From contig NZ_BAABWV010000009.1 of the NCBI RefSeq assembly GCF_040365005.1, positions 112,427 to 176,426 of the forward strand: a stretch of 64,000 nt of DNA, written 5' to 3'. The position numbers and the translations under genes are program-made. Shown here piece by piece: positions 37,444-47,224 of this stretch. The notes beneath the pieces are model-generated. The model saw only the letters and a program-made list of their open reading frames with translations, was not told where the DNA came from and did no database searches. Position 1 is the first letter of the stretch; each line of letters opens with the position of its first letter. This stretch comes from Antarcticimicrobium sp040365005. GTDB taxonomy: Bacteria; Pseudomonadota; Alphaproteobacteria; Rhodobacterales; Rhodobacteraceae.

Positions 37444-37995
37444 ATGCCTGCAAAATCCGTATGTGTCTATTGTGGCTCACGCGCGGGCGCCCTGCCCGAG
37501 TATGCGGCAGCCGCGCAAGATCTGGGCCGGGCACTGGCCAATGAGGGCTGGCGGCTGGTCTATGGCGCCGGCGACGTCGGGCTGATGGGCGAGGTCGCCC
37601 GCGCAGCACAGGCAGAAGGCGGCGAAACCTTTGGCGTGATCCCGGCACACCTGGTCGCCTGGGAGGTCGGAAAGACCGACCTGACCCGCTACGTGGTGAC
37701 CGAGACCATGCACGAACGCAAAAAGGTGATGTTCATGAACGCCGACGCGGTGGTGGTGCTGCCCGGTGGGGCGGGATCGTTGGACGAGCTGTTCGAGGCA
37801 CTGACCTGGCGCCAGTTGGGGCTGCACGACAAGCCGCTGGTGATGCTGAACGTCCAGAGCTATTGGGATCCGCTGCGGGCGCTGGTCGACCACGTGGTCG
37901 ATCAGGGCTTTGCCGATGCCTCGCTTGGCGGGTTCCTGACCTGGGCCGACACACCGGTGGCCGCCATGGCCACCCTGCGCGACGCCCTGTCCTGA
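37444..37995 (+). CDS. LOG-family (TIGR00730) Rossmann-fold nucleotide hydrolase
   Basis: 183 residues. The start VCVYCGSRAG and the PGGxGTxxE motif, here LPGGAGSLDELFEAL with Ser for Thr, identify the LONELY GUY family. Members hydrolyse nucleoside 5'-monophosphates, including cytokinin precursors. The ATG with AGAGG six bases upstream is preferred over one 15 bases earlier. Its 3' end overlaps the convergent rarD gene by 94 bases. Confidence 0.88.
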   Translation: MPAKSVCVYCGSRAGALPEYAAAAQDLGRALANEGWRLVYGAGDVGLMGEVARAAQAEGGETFGVIPAHLVAWEVGKTDLTRYVVTETMHERKKVMFMNADAVVVLPGGAGSLDELFEALTWRQLGLHDKPLVMLNVQSYWDPLRALVDHVVDQGFADASLGGFLTWADTPVAAMATLRDALS

Positions 37996-38852
37996 CGCAG
38001 GGCCGAGACCGAGAACAGCGCCAGCGCCGCCCAGATCAACCCGAAGGCGATCCGGTGCCACAGGGTGAAGGCCTCGCCGAAGATCACCACGGCGCAGATG
38101 AATTGCAGCGTCGGGTTCAGGTATTGCAGCAGCCCGACCGTGGCCATCGGCACCCGCCGCGCCGCCGCGCTGAAAAGCAACAGCGGCGTTGCGGTAAGCG
38201 GGCCGGAGAGGATCAGCAGCGCGCTGTCCCACCCGTCATGCCCGAAGGCGCCCTGCCCGCTGCCGTGCCGGATCGCCAGCATGGTCAGGCCGATCGGCAG
38301 GAAGAACAGGATCTCGATGGTGACCGAGACCATCGGCCCCACCGGCAGCTGTTTCTTGACCGCGCCGTAAAGGCCGAAGGTCACGGCCAGGAGCAACGAG
38401 ATCCAGGGCGCCACCCCCAGCCCCCAGGTCAGCACCCCGACCGCCAGTGCCGCCAGGCCGACGGACAACCATTGCGCCGGCGCCAGATGCTCGCCAAAGC
38501 CGAAGCGGCCGATCAGCACCGCCACCAGCGGAAAGATGTAATAGCCCAGCGAGGCCTCGGTGGTGTGGCCGATCTGGATCGACATGATGTAGAAGAACCA
38601 GTTGGTCGAGATCATCGCCGAGGCCAGCGCGAAAAGCCCCACCCGGCGCCAGCCGGTCAGCGCGCGACGCATTTCGCCCAGACGACCGCGCAGCGCGAGG
38701 ATGGTGGTGAACAGCGCGAAGGACCACAGGGTGCGATGTGCCAGTACCTCGAGCGGCGGGATATGGGCGAGCATCTTGTAATAAAGCGGCGACAGGCCCC
38801 AGATCACGCAGGCGCCGATCATCGCCATCATGCCCTTTCGCGTCTCGGTCAT
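37902..38852 (-). CDS. rarD: RarD-type EamA transporter
   Basis: 316 residues from MTETRKGMMAM, which has GGAGGGC upstream. Ten hydrophobic helices; IWGLSPLYYKMLAHIPPLEVLAHR is the RarD signature region, followed by STNWFFYIMSIQIGHTTEASLGYYI. RarD proteins are EamA permeases of unknown substrate (linked to chloramphenicol sensitivity in name only). The last 31 codons are antisense to the end of the LOG gene. Confidence 0.9.
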   Translation of the reverse strand: MTETRKGMMAMIGACVIWGLSPLYYKMLAHIPPLEVLAHRTLWSFALFTTILALRGRLGEMRRALTGWRRVGLFALASAMISTNWFFYIMSIQIGHTTEASLGYYIFPLVAVLIGRFGFGEHLAPAQWLSVGLAALAVGVLTWGLGVAPWISLLLAVTFGLYGAVKKQLPVGPMVSVTIEILFFLPIGLTMLAIRHGSGQGAFGHDGWDSALLILSGPLTATPLLLFSAAARRVPMATVGLLQYLNPTLQFICAVVIFGEAFTLWHRIAFGLIWAALALFSVSALRQDRASRRVAMAATGVSAQVRNPPSEASAKP

Positions 38853-38933
38853 GTCGCCTGCCCTCCTGTGCGCCGCCGCTCGTGTCATCGGCGCGGCGCC
38901 CGGTCTGGGGTATGGGTATTTCAGATCAGAGGA

Positions 38934-38972
38934 AGAGAAAAGAAAAACGCCCGGCCAAACGGCCGGGCGCGG
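38934..38972 (-). terminator. Rho-independent terminator after sodB
   Basis: On the minus strand, CGCCCGGCC and GGCCGGGCG arms surround a 4-base loop and are followed by TTTTTCTTTTCTC. It lies about 28 bases past the sodB stop. Confidence 0.92.
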
Positions 38973-38997
38973 GTCTCTCATCGTGCCAGGGGCGGCC

Positions 38998-39600
38998 TTA
39001 CTTCAGGCGCGAGGCAACGTTTTCCCAGTTGACCAGGTTGTCGAGGAAGTTGGTCAGATAGGCCGGACGCTTGTTGCGGAAGTCGATGTAATAGGAGTGT
39101 TCCCACACATCGCAGCCCAGCAGCGCGGTCTGGTCGAAGCACAGCGGGTTGACGCCGTTCTCGGTCTTGGTCACGGCGAGCGAGCCGTCGGCGTTCTGCA
39201 CCAGCCAAGCCCAGCCCGAGCCGAACTGACCGGCACCGGCGGCGGCGAACTGCGACTTGAACTCGTCGACCGAGCCGAAAGATTCGACCAGCGCTTTTTC
39301 CAGCTCGCCCGGCATGGCGATGCCGCCCGGGCCCATCATTTCCCAGAACTGGGCGTGGTTCCAGTGCTGCGACGCGTTGTTGAAGATGCCGTTCTGGGCG
39401 ACCGCGCCGGCCTGGTAGGTGCCCTTGACGATCTCTTCCAGCGACTTGCCTTCCCACTCGGTGCCAGCGATCAGCTTGTTGCCGTTGTCGACATAGGCCT
39501 TGTGGTGCAGGTCGTGGTGATATTCCAGCGTTTCCGCCGACATGCCCTTGGATGCCAGCGCGTCATGTGCATAAGGAAGATCGGGTAATTCAAAAGCCAT
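38998..39600 (-). CDS. sodB: Superoxide dismutase [Fe]
   Basis: 200 residues. Metal ligands can be read as His in YHHDLHHKAYV (about residue 28), HWNHAQFW (about 80), and Asp/His in CDVWEHSYYIDFRNKRP (about 163 and 167). AAGAGQFGSGWAWL, with the active-site Gln in the middle, points to the iron type. Converts superoxide to peroxide in the cytoplasm. Monocistronic, with its own terminator. Confidence 0.95.
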   Translation of the reverse strand: MAFELPDLPYAHDALASKGMSAETLEYHHDLHHKAYVDNGNKLIAGTEWEGKSLEEIVKGTYQAGAVAQNGIFNNASQHWNHAQFWEMMGPGGIAMPGELEKALVESFGSVDEFKSQFAAAGAGQFGSGWAWLVQNADGSLAVTKTENGVNPLCFDQTALLGCDVWEHSYYIDFRNKRPAYLTNFLDNLVNWENVASRLK

Positions 39601-39723
39601 CTCGGGCCCCCTGCTGATTAAGTTGCGTTTCCCCGGTTTACATGCGGCCCAGCCGCGGCGGGGTCAAGGGCCAAGGCGGAAAACCGGCCCCCGACAGGGG
39701 CCCGACAAAGGGGGCACGCCGCC

Positions 39724-40488
39724 ATGCTGACACGGTTGCGAAAGGCGATTTACCGGGTACGCGGTTTCTATGAGGGACAGCTGGGCGGGGTGCCGTTCCG
39801 CCTTGATCCCTATCACAGCAAGTTCTGGCGTCGCGTCGGGGCCGGCCGATGGGAGCCGGAGACCTATGCCGTGCTCGACGCGCATCTGGCGGCGGATGCG
39901 GATTACCTCGACATCGGGGCATGGATCGGGCCGACCGTCCTGTATGCGGCGAAAAAGGCGCGCCATGTCTGGGCGTTCGAGCCCGACGCCACCGCCTTCC
40001 GGCACCTGGCCTGGAACATCGAGCTGAACGGGTTGCGCAATATCAGCGCGCTGCCGGTGGCGCTGTCGACGCGCACCGGGGTGGCGCGGATGGCCAGTTT
40101 CGGCGGCGAGGCCGGCGACAGCATGACCAGCCTGCTGAATGCCGAGGCCGCCGACGGCAGCGACGTGGTGACGCTGGATTGGGACAGCTTTGCGGCGGAT
40201 GCGGACCTGTCGCGGGTCTCGCTGGTCAAGATCGACGTGGAGGGGGCGGAGTTCGGCCTGCTCGCTGCCCTGCGGCCCTGGCTGGAGGCGCAGCGCCCGG
40301 CGCTGTACCTGTCCACCCACGCGCCCTACCTCGCCGAGGCCAAGCGCGCGGCGCAGATGGCGGCGCTGGCGGAAACGCTGTCGTTCTACGCCACCTGCCA
40401 CGACGAGACCGGCGCGGTGGTCACGGCCGAAGCGTTGACCGCGCCCGATGCGCTGACGCGGTTCCGCACATTCCTGTTCACCGGGTGA
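39724..40488 (+). CDS. FkbM-family methyltransferase
   Basis: 254 residues. SAM-binding motif I reads YLDIGAWIGPTVLYAA (about residue 60), followed by VWAFEPDATAFRHL and the FkbM-type LVKIDVEGAEFGLL (about residue 174). Family enzymes methylate hydroxyl or amino groups on sugars and natural products; the substrate is unknown. Divergent from sodB. Ends 3 bases before the convergent soxG. Confidence 0.88.
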   Translation: MLTRLRKAIYRVRGFYEGQLGGVPFRLDPYHSKFWRRVGAGRWEPETYAVLDAHLAADADYLDIGAWIGPTVLYAAKKARHVWAFEPDATAFRHLAWNIELNGLRNISALPVALSTRTGVARMASFGGEAGDSMTSLLNAEAADGSDVVTLDWDSFAADADLSRVSLVKIDVEGAEFGLLAALRPWLEAQRPALYLSTHAPYLAEAKRAAQMAALAETLSFYATCHDETGAVVTAEALTAPDALTRFRTFLFTG

Positions 40489-40491
40489 GGG

Positions 40492-41070
40492 TCAGTAGAC
40501 CCCGACCTCCGATCCCGGCTGCGCCGCAACCTTGAGCAGGTCGAAGGCATAGCGCGCCACCGAGCGGAAGCAGATGACGCGCAAGCTCTGGTCGTCCTCC
40601 ATCCAGATCGCGGCGGGCACCTGCGCCATGCGGGTGCGGCGCACCATGCCCGGCCCGAAAGCCCCCGGCGCAAGGTCGACCGGGCAGAGCTTGGCCAGGA
40701 CCTCGCGCGCGGCGGGGCCGGAGATGGTGAGCATCGCGCGGGCGTCCGAGACATCGACGGCCAGCGCATGCGCGGTGCCCAGAGCGGTGGTCACCTTGTC
40801 GAGCGTGGCATCGACCTCGGCATAGGGGCACAGCAGCATGATCTCATCCGGCGACATCCAGAGCGCGGTGCCGGTCTTGCCCCGTGCCACGCCGCGTTGC
40901 CCCGGGACCTTGGCCCCGGTGGCGGCGGTGACGGCGGATTTGACCGGTTTCGAGGCCAGGTCGCCGCGCAGGGTGATCATGCCCTGAAGCCCGGCCTCCT
41001 CGATGCGGGCCAAGCCGTCGTGGCGGGCGCCGTTCAGCGCGCTGACGGCTGCGTTGATGGGCTCAGACAT
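40492..41070 (-). CDS. soxG: Sarcosine oxidase subunit gamma
   Basis: 192 residues from MSEPINAAVSALNG. It resembles a GCV_T-like half domain and matches the gamma subunit, with SPDEIMLLCPYAEVD and SDARAMLTISGPAAREVLAKLCPVD. The start overlaps the end of soxA by 8 bases. Last gene of soxBDAG, which oxidises sarcosine to glycine with formation of 5,10-methylene-THF and peroxide. Confidence 0.93.
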   Translation of the reverse strand: MSEPINAAVSALNGARHDGLARIEEAGLQGMITLRGDLASKPVKSAVTAATGAKVPGQRGVARGKTGTALWMSPDEIMLLCPYAEVDATLDKVTTALGTAHALAVDVSDARAMLTISGPAAREVLAKLCPVDLAPGAFGPGMVRRTRMAQVPAAIWMEDDQSLRVICFRSVARYAFDLLKVAAQPGSEVGVY

Positions 41071-44000
41071 TCTGCTTCTCCCCGTCCTTGTCGTAAAAGA
41101 CCGGATCGACGATCTTGGCCTTGTGGATCTTGCCGTCGGTGCCGGGGAACTCCAGCACCTCGCCCATGCGGTCTGGCCCGTGCAGCACCAACCCCATGGC
41201 GATGCCACGCCCCAGCGTCGGCGAATGATAGGTCGAGGTGACCCTACCTTGCGTGTTGCGCTGGCCATTGGCATTCACCCCCTCGGCCACCGCATAGGCG
41301 CCATCGGGCAGCACGCTGCCATCCTCGGTTTCCAGCCCGACCAGCTTCCAGCGGGTCGGATCGGTCATGTGGCTGCGCGCCTGCGCCCGCTTGCCGAGGT
41401 AATCCTCTTTCTTCTTCGAGATCGCCCAGTTCAGCCCCAGGTCCTGCGGGATCACCGTGCCGTCGGTCTCGTCGCCGATCATGATGAAGCCCTTTTCGGC
41501 GCGCATGATGTGCAGCGCCTCGGTGCCATAGGGCATCACGCCGAATGCCGCGCCCGCCTGAACGATCTTGTCCCAGAGCGCGCGGCCCTGACCGGCCTTT
41601 ACGGCGATTTCATAGGACAGCTCGCCCGAGAAGGAGATGCGGTAGATGCGCACCGGGATGCCAGCCAGCCTGCCCTCGGCCCAGGCCATGAACGGCAGCG
41701 CTTCTTTCGAGACATCCATGCCGCCGAGGCTTTCCAGCAGCGCGCGGGCCTTGGGACCGACCACGGCGATCTGGGCGAACTGCTCGGTCACGTTGGCGGT
41801 GTAAACCTGCCAGTCCCACCATTCGGTCTGCAGCCATTCCTCCATGTGGGCATGGATATGCTCGGCGCCGCCGGTGGTGGTGTGGCACAGGAAGGTGTCC
41901 TCGTCGATCCGGGCGACGACACCGTCGTCGATCAGAAAGCCGTTCTCGCTGCACATCAGCCCATAGCGGCATTTGCCCGGTTTCAGCGTGCTCATCATGT
42001 TGGTGTAGAGCATGTCAAGGAAGCGGCCCGCGTCCGGCCCCTTGACGATGATCTTGCCCAGCGTGGAAGCGTCCAGTATTCCAACGGCTTGCCGGGTGTT
42101 GTTCACCTCGCGCATCACCGCGTCATGGGGGGTCTCACCGGACTGCGGATAGGCATAGGGGCGGCGCCAGTGGCCGACCGGCTCCCACTCGGCGCCGTGG
42201 GCTTCGTGCCAGTCGTGGATCGGCGTGCGGCGCAGCGGCTGGAACACCTCGCCGCGCGCCTCGCCGGCGATGGCCCCGAAGGAGATCGGCGTGTAGGGCG
42301 GGCGGAAGGTGGTGGTCCCGACCGAGGGAATTTCTGCACCCAACGCATCAGAAAGGGTCGCAAGACCATTGATGTTGCTGAGTTTTCCCTGGTCTGTCGC
42401 CATGCCCAGCGTGGTGTAGCGCTTGGTGTGTTCGACGCTCTCGTAACCTTCGCGCGCGGCCAGTTGCACGTCGGAGACCTTCACGTCGTTCTGGTAATCA
42501 AGCCAGGCTTTCATCCGCAGCTCCACCTTGGCGGCGCGCGGCATCATCCAGACCGGGACAAGCGGCGCCTCGTCGGTGGCGTCACCCTGCGGGGCCTTGG
42601 TTCGCTTCGGCTTGAAACCGGCTGATTTCGCAGCGGATTTCCCGACCGCGTCCGCGTCGGTGAGGGTGGCGGCAAGCGCCAGCTCGCCATTGGCGGCACC
42701 GGCGGCGGCGACAAAGGGTTCCCCGTCGGCGCCGGTGGGCGCGCGGGTGGTGTCGGGGCGGAACATCGCCTGCGTCTCGTCCCAGGTGAGCTTGCCGCCG
42801 CAATGGGACCACAGGTGCACCACGGGCGACCAGCCGCCGGACATGGCGACCGCGTCGCAGGCGACCTCTTCCAGTGCGGCGCCCTGCCCCTCCTGCGCGC
42901 AGATCCCGACCTTGGTCACCCGCTTGCCGCCCGAGACCTTGGCCACGGCGCGGCCGCAGTCGATGCGGATGCCGGCCGCCCGGGCCTCTTCCATCAGCGC
43001 GCCACCGCCGGCGTTGCGGGCATCGAGCACCCGCAGCACCTCGACCCCGGCGCGTTTCAGCGCGATGGCGGTGCGATAGGCGTCGTCGTTGTTGGTGACC
43101 ACGATCACCCGCTGGCCCGGCGTGACGCCGTAGTTGACCACGTAGTCGCGCATCGCCGAGGCCAGCATCACGCCCGGAACGTCATTGCCGGCGAAGCTCA
43201 GCGGGCGCTCGATGGCGCCGGTGGCGGTGATCACCTGGGCGGCGCGGATCCGCCACAGCCGGTGGCGCGGGCCGTCCGTTTCAGGCGCGTGATCGCCCAG
43301 CCGCTCGTATCCCAGCACATAGCCGTGGTCATAGACCCCCGACCCCATGCAGCGATTGCGCAGGGTGACGTTGGGCATGGCTTGCAGTGTCGCCAGCGTG
43401 GCGGCGATCCAGTCTTCCGGCGCCTGCCCGTCGATCTCGCCGCCGTCCACCGGGGTGCGGCCGCCCCAATGGGCGGTCTGTTCGATCAGCAGCACCTTGG
43501 CGCCGCTCTCTGCCGCCGATTTCGCGGCGGCCAGCCCGGCCACGCCGCCACCGATCACCACCACGTCGGCGAAGAAATAGAAATGCTCGTAACTGTCGGC
43601 GTCGCGCTCTTTCGGGGCCTTGCCGAGACCCGCCGACTGCCGGATGAACGGTTCGTAGATGTGTTTCCAGAACGGCCGGGGGTGGATGAAGGTCTTGTAA
43701 TAAAACCCGGCCGGAAGGAAGCGGGCAAAGGCGCTGTTCACCGCGCCCACGTCGAAATCGAGGCTGGGCCAGTGGTTCTGGCTCTGCGCGCTCAGCCCGT
43801 CGAACAGCTCGGTGGTGGTGGCGCGCTGGTTCGGCTCGAACGCCGCCCCCTGCCCGAGACCGACCAGCGCGTTGGGTTCCTCGCCGCCGCTGGCGACGAT
43901 GCCGCGCGGGCGGTGATACTTGAACGAGCGGCCGACCAGCATCTGGTCGTTGGCCAGAAGCGCCGAGGCGAGCGTGTCGCCGGCAAAGCCCCGCAGGCTC

Positions 44001-44074
44001 TTGCCGTTGAAGCTGAAGGTGACGGGGCGGGCACGGTCGATCAGACGGCCCTGATTGGCGAGGCGAGTGCTCAT
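41063..44074 (-). CDS. soxA: Sarcosine oxidase subunit alpha
   Basis: 1003 residues, the normal size. The N-terminal ferredoxin-like part (FNGKSLRGFAGDTLASALLAN) leads into a dinucleotide-binding domain with VVVIGGGVAGLAAAKSAAESG (about residue 172), and the C-terminal half is an aminomethyltransferase (GCV_T) fold that binds tetrahydrofolate (GILDASTLGKIIVKGPDAG onward). Subunit of the heterotetrameric enzyme. Confidence 0.96.
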   Translation of the reverse strand: MSTRLANQGRLIDRARPVTFSFNGKSLRGFAGDTLASALLANDQMLVGRSFKYHRPRGIVASGGEEPNALVGLGQGAAFEPNQRATTTELFDGLSAQSQNHWPSLDFDVGAVNSAFARFLPAGFYYKTFIHPRPFWKHIYEPFIRQSAGLGKAPKERDADSYEHFYFFADVVVIGGGVAGLAAAKSAAESGAKVLLIEQTAHWGGRTPVDGGEIDGQAPEDWIAATLATLQAMPNVTLRNRCMGSGVYDHGYVLGYERLGDHAPETDGPRHRLWRIRAAQVITATGAIERPLSFAGNDVPGVMLASAMRDYVVNYGVTPGQRVIVVTNNDDAYRTAIALKRAGVEVLRVLDARNAGGGALMEEARAAGIRIDCGRAVAKVSGGKRVTKVGICAQEGQGAALEEVACDAVAMSGGWSPVVHLWSHCGGKLTWDETQAMFRPDTTRAPTGADGEPFVAAAGAANGELALAATLTDADAVGKSAAKSAGFKPKRTKAPQGDATDEAPLVPVWMMPRAAKVELRMKAWLDYQNDVKVSDVQLAAREGYESVEHTKRYTTLGMATDQGKLSNINGLATLSDALGAEIPSVGTTTFRPPYTPISFGAIAGEARGEVFQPLRRTPIHDWHEAHGAEWEPVGHWRRPYAYPQSGETPHDAVMREVNNTRQAVGILDASTLGKIIVKGPDAGRFLDMLYTNMMSTLKPGKCRYGLMCSENGFLIDDGVVARIDEDTFLCHTTTGGAEHIHAHMEEWLQTEWWDWQVYTANVTEQFAQIAVVGPKARALLESLGGMDVSKEALPFMAWAEGRLAGIPVRIYRISFSGELSYEIAVKAGQGRALWDKIVQAGAAFGVMPYGTEALHIMRAEKGFIMIGDETDGTVIPQDLGLNWAISKKKEDYLGKRAQARSHMTDPTRWKLVGLETEDGSVLPDGAYAVAEGVNANGQRNTQGRVTSTYHSPTLGRGIAMGLVLHGPDRMGEVLEFPGTDGKIHKAKIVDPVFYDKDGEKQNV

Positions 44075-44135
44075 GCGGGGACCCTTTCGCAGCGGGCAGC
44101 AAGCGCGATGTGAGTATTTTTAAAGAGAAGAAGGC

Positions 44136-44465
44136 TCATTCGAACTCTCTCCATTTCCAGCCGGGGCGTTTGGCGGTGATCGCGTCACGGATTTCTTGCG
44201 GCGGTTCGGTGGTCTGGGCGGGATAGGTGCCGAAGACCTCGAGAGTCATGGTGCAGCGGGCGGCGTGGAACCACTTGCCGCAGCCGTTGGCATGGCGCCA
44301 GCGTTCGAAATGCACGCCCTTGGGGTTCTCGCGCGCGAAGAGGTAATCGCGGAACTCGTCGTCCGTGGCGCCGGGGCCGAAGCGTTTCAGATGCGCCTCG
44401 CCGCCCGGGGACAGCTCGGTTTCCTCGGCGTCGACGCCGCAATAGGGGCAGTGAAGGATCAGCAT
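44136..44465 (-). CDS. soxD: Sarcosine oxidase subunit delta
   Basis: 109 residues. Metal ligands are visible near the start in ILHCPYCGVDAEE and later in HANGCGKWFHAARC, as in the zinc-binding delta subunit. Placed between soxB and soxA in the usual order. Confidence 0.95.
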   Translation of the reverse strand: MLILHCPYCGVDAEETELSPGGEAHLKRFGPGATDDEFRDYLFARENPKGVHFERWRHANGCGKWFHAARCTMTLEVFGTYPAQTTEPPQEIRDAITAKRPGWKWREFE

Positions 44466-44574
44466 CGGGTCATCCTTTCGGCAAGTGGCGTCCGGGGGTC
44501 GCGCCCGGCCTGAAGGGAAGCGGCGGGTCGGGTGCAGCGCAGGCCACCGGCCCGCGCGGGGTCACGTGCGGCCA

Positions 44575-45819
44575 TCAATGCGCCACCCCCGCGGCGACGC
44601 TTTCGTCGATGAAACGTCCCTCGGTGAAGCGGTCGAGCGAGAACTCCTCGGCCAGCGGCGACTGCCCCTTGGCCATCAGTTCGGCCATGGCCCAGCCGGA
44701 GCCGGGGATCGCCTTGAACCCGCCGGTGCCCCAGCCGCAGTTGATGAAGACCCCCTCGACCGGGGTCTGCGAGATGATCGGCGAGCGGTCGCCGGTCATG
44801 TCGACGATGCCGCCCCATTGGCGCAGCATCTTGAGGCGGGAGATCATCGGAAAGGTCTCGATCAGCGCGCGCACGGTTTCCTCGACATGGTGGAAGCTGC
44901 CGCGCTGGGTGTAGTTGTTGAAGCTGTCGGTGCCGCCACCGATCACCATCTCGCCCTTGTCGGACTGGCTCATGTAGCCGTGCACCGTGTTGGCCATCAC
45001 CACCACGTCCATGCAGGGCTTGATCGGCTCGGAGACCAGCGCCTGCAGCGCCACGCTTTCGATCGGCAGGCGGAAGCCGGCCATATCGGCCAGTGCACCG
45101 GAATGGCCCGCCACCACGATACCCAGCTTGTCGCAGTCGATCGCGCCCTTGGTGGTGTCGACGCCGGTGACCTTGCCGCCGTCGCGACGCACGCCGGTAA
45201 CCTCGCATTGCTGGATGATGTCCATGCCCATGGCCGAACAGGCCCGGGCATAGCCCCAGGCCACCGCGTCGTGGCGCGCGGTGCCGCCGCGCGCCTGCCA
45301 CAGCCCGCCCAGCACCGGATAGCGCGGCCCATCTAGGTTGATGATCGGCACCAGTTCCTTGACCCGCGCCGGACCGATCCATTCGGTCGCCACCCCTTGC
45401 AGCGCATTGGCATGCGCGGTGCGCTGGTAGCCGCGCACCTCATGCTCGGTCTGGGCCAGCATGATCACCCCGCGCGGCGAGAACATGACGTTGTAGTTCA
45501 GATCCTGGCTCAGCCCCTCATAGAGCGAGCGGGCCTTTTCGAAGATCGCGGACGAGGAGTCCTGCAGGTAGTTGGAGCGGATGATGGTGGTGTTGCGGCC
45601 GGTGTTGCCGCCGCCGAGCCAGCCCTTTTCCAGCACCGCGACATTGGTGATGCCGAAGTTCTTGCCGAGGTAATAGGCGGTGGCGAGCCCGTGGCCGCCG
45701 GCGCCGACGATCACCACGTCATAGCGCCGTTTCGGCGTGGCCGCGCGCCAGGCGCGACCCCATCCCGTGTGATCGCTCAAAGCCTCGCGGGCGACGGCAA
45801 AGGCGGAGTATCGTTTCAT
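44575..45819 (-). CDS. soxB: Sarcosine oxidase subunit beta
   Basis: 414 residues from MKRYSAFAVAREALSDH. The FAD-binding Rossmann motif is VVIVGAGGHGLATAYYLGK (about residue 35), followed by WLGGGNTGRNTTIIRSNYL. The distal flavin motif is VFINCGWGTGGFKAIPGSG. The beta subunit carries the substrate site and both flavins' interface. First gene of the soxBDAG operon, divergent from ccmI. Confidence 0.96.
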   Translation of the reverse strand: MKRYSAFAVAREALSDHTGWGRAWRAATPKRRYDVVIVGAGGHGLATAYYLGKNFGITNVAVLEKGWLGGGNTGRNTTIIRSNYLQDSSSAIFEKARSLYEGLSQDLNYNVMFSPRGVIMLAQTEHEVRGYQRTAHANALQGVATEWIGPARVKELVPIINLDGPRYPVLGGLWQARGGTARHDAVAWGYARACSAMGMDIIQQCEVTGVRRDGGKVTGVDTTKGAIDCDKLGIVVAGHSGALADMAGFRLPIESVALQALVSEPIKPCMDVVVMANTVHGYMSQSDKGEMVIGGGTDSFNNYTQRGSFHHVEETVRALIETFPMISRLKMLRQWGGIVDMTGDRSPIISQTPVEGVFINCGWGTGGFKAIPGSGWAMAELMAKGQSPLAEEFSLDRFTEGRFIDESVAAGVAH

Positions 45820-45988
45820 GGGCGAATCCGATCGGTTTGTCTGCGGCCTTCTATGCCCCCTAGCCGCTGTCGGGCCGCGACGCAAATCGCCGTTTGATAT
45901 AACAGTTGCGACATGTCGGCCCCTTGCGGCAGTTTGCCCTTTTTTCGTGCGTCCGTGCCCTATAGATCAGGATGAAACGGGAGTGCTC

Positions 45989-47224
45989 ATGACGTTCTGG
46001 ATTATCATAACCCTGATGGCGCTGGCCGCCTCCGCGCTGCTTGTCCTGGCGCTGATGCGAACCCAGGGCGGCGGTGGGCCGGCGGCGGCCTATGACCTGC
46101 GGGTGTACCGCGACCAGCTCAAGGAGGTCGACCGCGACCTTGCCCGTGGCGTGATCGGAGAGGCCGACGCCGAGCGGACCCGCGCCGAGGTGTCGCGCCG
46201 GATCCTGGCCGCCGATGCCGCCGCGCGCAAATCGCAGGACCGGAGCGGCGCACCGCAGGCCGTCACCATGGTGACGGCGGTGGGCCTGGCGGTGATGGTG
46301 ATCGCCGGCTCCGTGCTGCTGTATCGCGGACTGGGGGCGCCGGGGTACGGCGACCTCGGATTGCGTTACCGGATCGAGATGGCGCAGGAGGCGCGCGAGA
46401 GCCGCCCGGGCCAGGCGGCCGCCGAGGCGCAGATGCCACCCATGCCGCCGCGCCAGCTGGATGCGGACTACACGGCTCTGGTCGACAAGCTGCGCAGCAC
46501 CGTCGCCAGCCGCCCCGATGACGCGCGCGGGCATGACCTGCTGGCCCAGCACGAGGCCAACAGCGGCGATTTCCCCGCCGCCTATGCCGCCAAGGCACGG
46601 GTGATCGAGATCAAGGGCGACGCGGCCACAGCGCAGGATTACGCCGAATACGGCGAGCTGATGATCATGGCCGCCGGCGGCTATGTCTCGCCGCAGGCCG
46701 AGCAGGCGCTGGCCTCGGCGCTGGAACGCGATCGCGGCAACGGGCCGGCGCGCTATTACTGGGGCGCGATGATGGCCCAGACCGGGCGGCCCGACATCGC
46801 CTTTCGCATCTGGGAGGAAACCCTGCGCGCAGGACCGCCGGACGCCTATTGGATCGCGCCGATCCGCGGCCAGATCGAGGAGATGGCGGCGCGCGCCGGT
46901 GTCGATTATGCCCTGCCCCCCGCTACCGGGGGGGCGCCGATGCTGGCCGGACCCAACTCCGAGGACATGGCCGCCGCCGCCGACATGAGCGCCGAGGAGC
47001 GCCAGGACATGATCCGCGGCATGGTCGACCGTCTCTCGGACCGGCTGGCCAGCGACGGCGGCAGCGCGGCGGAATGGGCCCGGCTGATCGGCGCGCTTGG
47101 CGTGCTGGGTGATACCGACCGCGCCAAGGCAATCCACGCAGAGGCGCAACAGACCTTTGCCGGGGACTCCGAGGCCTTGGCACAGATCGAGGCCGCCGCG
47201 CGCCGGGCGGGGGTGGCAGAGTGA
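45989..47224 (+). CDS. ccmI: Cytochrome c biogenesis protein CcmI
   Basis: 411 residues. Two membrane helices (about residues 1-22 and 90-112) flank a cytoplasmic leucine-zipper-like loop with YDLRVYRDQLKEVDRDLARG, the CcmI-1 signature. The periplasmic C-terminal part has TPR character (DARGHDLLAQHEANSGDF) and chaperones apocytochrome c. Encoded apart from ccmABCDG, as is usual in Rhodobacterales. The stop overlaps the ruvX start (GTGA). Confidence 0.92.
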   Translation: MTFWIIITLMALAASALLVLALMRTQGGGGPAAAYDLRVYRDQLKEVDRDLARGVIGEADAERTRAEVSRRILAADAAARKSQDRSGAPQAVTMVTAVGLAVMVIAGSVLLYRGLGAPGYGDLGLRYRIEMAQEARESRPGQAAAEAQMPPMPPRQLDADYTALVDKLRSTVASRPDDARGHDLLAQHEANSGDFPAAYAAKARVIEIKGDAATAQDYAEYGELMIMAAGGYVSPQAEQALASALERDRGNGPARYYWGAMMAQTGRPDIAFRIWEETLRAGPPDAYWIAPIRGQIEEMAARAGVDYALPPATGGAPMLAGPNSEDMAAAADMSAEERQDMIRGMVDRLSDRLASDGGSAAEWARLIGALGVLGDTDRAKAIHAEAQQTFAGDSEALAQIEAAARRAGVAE

